DNA of 9,374 nucleotides, from positions 1 to 9,374 of the forward strand of contig JAFDET010000119.1 of the NCBI GenBank assembly GCA_019310195.1, written 5' to 3'. The position numbers and the translations under genes were made by a program. Source of the DNA: Deltaproteobacteria bacterium. Its GTDB lineage: Bacteria > Myxococcota_A > UBA9160 > JAFDET01. The notes below the pieces were generated by a model that was not told the DNA's origin, did not search any database, and saw nothing but the letters and a program-made list of their open reading frames with translations. Below, one piece after another: positions 6,579 through 9,374 of the stretch (positions are counted from its first letter, which is position 1; each line of letters begins with the position of its first letter).

Positions 6579-8240
6579 TCAGTTCGGCCAGTAGATGTAC
6601 TCGTCATCAGGGTGCTGGGGCTCGGCCAGGGTCTTGTCGATGGAGACGGGCATCTGGATGATGGATGGCCACGCAGGCGGCGCCTGCTCCGCCGCATGGG
6701 CTTCCAGCAGGGCGCGCAGCGCGGCCAAGCGCTCCGGCTGCGCCCCGGCCACATTTCGCTGCTCGGTCGGATCGTTGCGCAGGTCGAAGAGCCACTCCTT
6801 GTCGGGCCGCTGGGAGACCTGGAGCTTCCAGCCGTGCGCCAGCACGCTGCGGTAGAAGCCCTCGGTCCAGAAGAGTACCGGATGAGGGTCCGCAGGCGTC
6901 TCGCCGCGTACGTGGGGAAGCAGGTCGACGCCGTCGATGGGCCGGTCGTCGGGAAGCGGAGCGTCGGCTGCGGCGGCGAAGGTGGTGAAGAGGTCCATGT
7001 GCGAGACCGGGGCCGCGAAGCGTGCGTCGGCCGGAATCCGCGCGGGCCAGCGCGCGAAGAACGGGACGTGGGTGCCGCCCTCGAACAGGGTGAGCTTCCA
7101 GCCGCGGTAGGGTCGGTTGATGTCCGGAAGTCCGATGTAGCCGGCCCCCCCGTTGTCGCTGGTGAAGACCACCAGCGTGTTCTCGGACAGCCCGTTCTCC
7201 TCCAGGGCGGCGAGGATGCGTTCGACGCTCCGGTCCAGCGAGCGAATCATCGCCGCGTACACGCGCAGGGTGTGGTCCTGGATGTGGGCCAGGGCCTCGT
7301 AGTCGGCCCGCAGTGCCTGGAGCGGCGTGTGCGGGGCCCAGTGGGCCAGGTACAGGAAGAAGGGCCGGTTCCGGTTGGCCGCGATGGCGGCGACGGACTG
7401 CTCGGTGAAGTAGTCGGTCAGGTAGGCGTCGGGCTCGAAGGCCTCTCCGTCGTTGAAGCTGACGCCGAAGCGCAGATTCGGCCACAGGAAGGCGTCGATG
7501 GGATCGAAGTCCTGCTTGGAGTTGACCACCTCCGGGTGGTCGTCGGGCAGGTACTTGCCGCTGTACATCAGCAGGCTCTCGTCGAAGCCCTGGTCGCGCG
7601 GCCGGAAGCCCTCGGTGCGGCCCAGGTGCCACTTGCCGACGTGGAGCGTCCGGTAGCCGCGCGACCGCAGGGCCTCGGCGATGGTGATCTCATCGCTGGA
7701 CATGCCCATCTCGCCGAAGGAGGGCATGTTTCGCGCGGCCTCCCGGTCCACGTCGGCCCGGCGCAGCGGGTCCCGCCCCGCGTGGAACATCGGCGCCAGC
7801 AGGGCCATGCCCTTGGGCGTCGGCGTGAACTCGAAGCCGAAGCGGGTCGAGTAGCGGCCGGTCAGGATCATGGCGCGGGAGGGCGCGCAGACCGCATTGC
7901 CCGCGTAGCCGTTCTCGAAGCGCACGCCGTCCCGGGCGATCGAGTCGATGTGTGGGGTCGGCACGCTGCCGTCGGCCGCACCCCCGTGGAGCGTTACGTC
8001 GTTGAAGCCCAGATCGTCGGCCAGGACCAGGACGATGTTGGGCGGGCGTCGTTCGGGAGGGGACTCCGCGCGCTCGGGCCCCGGACTCCAGGTGATGTCG
8101 CGCGGCGGGCCGATGGGATCGGTGATCCGCATGACGATCCCGGGCGCTCGCAGCAGGATCTGCAGGCGGAAGGTCCAGCCGATGACGCCCAGGACGACCA
8201 GTACGAGAGCCAACGCCCCGAGCACCTTGATCCACTTCAC
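6579..8240 (-). CDS. Membrane-anchored sulfatase (arylsulfatase type, Cys-type formylglycine site)
   Basis: 553 residues. An N-terminal hydrophobic segment (about 6-24) after MKWIK anchors or exports the protein. The alkaline-phosphatase-superfamily sulfatase domain begins at NIVLVLADDLGFND (68-81), with metal ligands D75 and D76. C118-A-P-S-R122 is the sulfatase signature; the cysteine must be oxidised to formylglycine, by FGE in aerobes or a radical-SAM maturase. Other hallmarks are GKWHLG (202-207), HWAPHTPL (300-307), FTSDNGG (359-365) and KLTLFEGGTHVP (382-393). The enzyme hydrolyses sulfate esters, here on the periplasmic side; the substrate cannot be read from sequence. A C-terminal tail (QMPVSIDKT...YIYWPN) follows the FDLRNDPTE motif. 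GTG 8240 is backed by GGGGGGAG about nine bases upstream. It is the first gene of the minus-strand run, and no maturase is in the window. Confidence 0.95.
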   Translation of the reverse strand: MKWIKVLGALALVLVVLGVIGWTFRLQILLRAPGIVMRITDPIGPPRDITWSPGPERAESPPERRPPNIVLVLADDLGFNDVTLHGGAADGSVPTPHIDSIARDGVRFENGYAGNAVCAPSRAMILTGRYSTRFGFEFTPTPKGMALLAPMFHAGRDPLRRADVDREAARNMPSFGEMGMSSDEITIAEALRSRGYRTLHVGKWHLGRTEGFRPRDQGFDESLLMYSGKYLPDDHPEVVNSKQDFDPIDAFLWPNLRFGVSFNDGEAFEPDAYLTDYFTEQSVAAIAANRNRPFFLYLAHWAPHTPLQALRADYEALAHIQDHTLRVYAAMIRSLDRSVERILAALEENGLSENTLVVFTSDNGGAGYIGLPDINRPYRGWKLTLFEGGTHVPFFARWPARIPADARFAAPVSHMDLFTTFAAAADAPLPDDRPIDGVDLLPHVRGETPADPHPVLFWTEGFYRSVLAHGWKLQVSQRPDKEWLFDLRNDPTEQRNVAGAQPERLAALRALLEAHAAEQAPPAWPSIIQMPVSIDKTLAEPQHPDDEYIYWPN

Positions 8241-8291
8241 GACTCGGCTCTCCCCCCTGTGCGGTGGGTTGCTCCGCTAGGATAGGCCAGC
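8241..8291. promoter_or_regulatory. Short divergent intergenic region between sulfatase and hydrolase genes
   Basis: Both flanking genes are read outward from these 51 bases, so promoters for the seven-gene minus run and for the plus-strand hydrolase must lie here or extend into the opposite gene. The gap holds a ribosome site for each gene (8257-8250 minus; AGGA 8279-8282 plus, nine bases before ATG 8292). No convincing -35/-10 pair was found. TATCCT on the minus strand (8283-8278) is a weak -10 candidate. Confidence 0.4.
8250..8257 (-). promoter_or_regulatory. Ribosome binding site for the sulfatase gene
   Basis: GGGGGGAG lies nine bases before GTG 8240, inside the 51-bp divergent gap, and fixes this non-ATG start. 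Confidence 0.65.
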
Positions 8292-9359
8292 ATGCGTCGC
8301 GCGATCCTCGTGTTTCTGGCTCTGGTGCTGGGCCTCGGCATGCTCGCCGCGACCGCGTTCCGCATCCCCTCGGTGCAGGACCGTGTGCTCCGGCGAGCCG
8401 TCGACCGGGCGCTCGCCTCGCCGGCGGACGCACTCTTCGAGGAGGACGCGCTCCGGGTGCTGCTCTGCGGAAGCTCGGGCCCGCTTCCGCACGCCTCGCG
8501 CGCGGGGCCTTGCGTGGCCGTGCTGGCCGGCGGGCGCTTCTACGTGGTGGACGTGGGGCGCGGCTCCTGGAATCGCCTGGCCGGCTGGCGCATCGACGGA
8601 GCACGAATCGGCGCCGTCCTGCTGACCCATTTTCACTCGGACCACATCCAGGAGCTGGGTGAGTACGACCTGCAGACGTGGGTGGCCGGGCGGTCCGCTC
8701 CGCTCCGCGTCTTCGGGCCGCCGGGCGTAGACCGCGTCGTCGCCGGCTTCGAAGAAGCCTACGCGTTGGACGCGGGCTATCGGGTCGCCCATCACGGGGC
8801 GGAGCTGCTTGCGCCCGAGGTGGGCCGCATGGACGCGCGCGTCGTAGCCGAGCCGGGGCTCGTGCTGGAAGAGGGCGGACTCCGCGTCACCGCCTTCGCC
8901 GTGGACCACGACCCGGTCAGGCCGGCCTACGGCTATCGGTTCGACTACCGAGGGCGTTCGGTCGTGGTGAGCGGCGATACCTCCAAGACGGCGGGCGTGG
9001 TGGAGGCGGCCCGGGGCGCGGACGTCCTGTTCCACGAAGCCCAGGCCAATCACATCGTCGCCGTCATCGGCGAGGCGACGCGCAAGGCCGGCCGGCCGCG
9101 CGTCGCCAAGATCATGAGTGACATCCCCGACTACCACACCACGCCCTCGCAGGCGGCCGACGTGGCCAACCAGGCGGATGTCCCGCTCGTCGTCTTCTAC
9201 CACCTGACGCCGCCGCCGCCGCTTCGCCTCCTGGAGCGCATGTACGTGCGCGGCGTCTCGGAGGTGCGGGACGAAGGCTGGATCCTCGGCGACGACGGCT
9301 TGCTCGTCGAGCTGCCGGCGGGCTCGGATGCGGTGATCCGCACCAGCCTGGGCGGCTGA
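8292..9359 (+). CDS. Membrane-anchored RNase Z-like metallo-beta-lactamase-fold hydrolase
   Basis: 355 residues. A hydrophobic N-terminus (ILVFLALVLGLGMLAATAF, 5-23) acts as a signal anchor, so the catalytic domain probably faces the periplasm. The dinuclear-zinc motif LTHFHSDHIQELGE (111-124) gives H113, H115, D117 and H118. Further ligands are likely H206 (AVDHDP), D229 (VSGDT), and H282 (YHTTPSQAADVA) or H304 (FYHLTPP). This order and the SGDT and HTTP blocks resemble RNase Z and related phosphodiesterase or arylsulfatase hydrolases rather than beta-lactamases. An exported location makes tRNA processing unlikely, so the substrate is unknown, perhaps a phosphate or sulfate ester. ATG 8292 has AGGA nine bases upstream, and the gene ends at TGA 9359 with all domains present. 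It diverges from the sulfatase, so shared regulation is possible. The last 15 bases of the window show no feature. Confidence 0.9.
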   Translation: MRRAILVFLALVLGLGMLAATAFRIPSVQDRVLRRAVDRALASPADALFEEDALRVLLCGSSGPLPHASRAGPCVAVLAGGRFYVVDVGRGSWNRLAGWRIDGARIGAVLLTHFHSDHIQELGEYDLQTWVAGRSAPLRVFGPPGVDRVVAGFEEAYALDAGYRVAHHGAELLAPEVGRMDARVVAEPGLVLEEGGLRVTAFAVDHDPVRPAYGYRFDYRGRSVVVSGDTSKTAGVVEAARGADVLFHEAQANHIVAVIGEATRKAGRPRVAKIMSDIPDYHTTPSQAADVANQADVPLVVFYHLTPPPPLRLLERMYVRGVSEVRDEGWILGDDGLLVELPAGSDAVIRTSLGG

Positions 9360-9374
9360 ACGCTCAGGAGCCGG

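Noticed and set aside
8278..8283. TAGGAT as a -10 box for the plus-strand hydrolase
   Set aside because: It overlaps the AGGA ribosome site just before the ATG and has no matching -35.
5037..8285. Open frame of over 1000 codons on the plus strand antisense to sulfatase, cDPG-synthetase-like and carbamate kinase genes
   Set aside because: It is rich in Gly, Arg, Val, His and Gln without recognisable motifs, and it opposes three genes with intact catalytic motifs. Long antisense frames are expected in GC-rich DNA.

Overview
The window is a GC-rich (roughly two thirds G+C by eye) stretch of bacterial chromosome. Almost every base lies in eight protein genes. The bacterium was probably Gram-negative: the genes include an outer-membrane beta-barrel porin, a lipoprotein-type c cytochrome and another likely lipoprotein. 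A diverged REP-type transposase, an exported sulfatase and a bacterial cyclic-2,3-diphosphoglycerate-synthetase homologue together suggest an environmental proteobacterium or one of the former 'deltaproteobacterial' phyla such as Myxococcota or Binatota. That placement is a guess from gene content only.

Layout. At the left edge (1-305, minus) is the N-terminal part of an HUH-type (IS200/RAYT-like) transposase. The 262-bp gap at 306-567 holds an AT-rich island with promoter-like elements on both strands, a likely intrinsic terminator for the minus strand (364-401) and an almost perfect 28-bp palindrome (498-525). From 8240 down to 568 seven genes run on the minus strand with little or no space between them. 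In transcription order they are: membrane-anchored sulfatase, cyclic-2,3-DPG synthetase-like P-loop enzyme, carbamate kinase, OprB-like porin, class II c-type cytochrome, SLC13/DASS anion transporter and DUF1499 protein. At the right edge (8292-9359, plus) a membrane-anchored RNase Z-like metallo-beta-lactamase-fold hydrolase diverges from the sulfatase across a 51-bp gap.

How the genes may work together. Two tightly coupled blocks stand out. In the first, the cDPG-synthetase homologue ends directly against the carbamate kinase start (TGAATG), pairing two phosphoryl-transfer enzymes. In the second, porin, cytochrome, DASS transporter and DUF1499 overlap or abut by 1 to 4 bases; this looks like an envelope module for moving an anionic solute through the outer membrane (porin) and inner membrane (DASS), plus an exported haem protein. 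The sulfatase at the head could release sulfate or a desulfated organic acid that this module takes up. The individual family assignments are well supported; the joint function is inference.

Five of the seven minus-strand genes begin with GTG, and several of those starts have strong Shine-Dalgarno sequences. No tRNA, rRNA, CRISPR array or integrase was seen.
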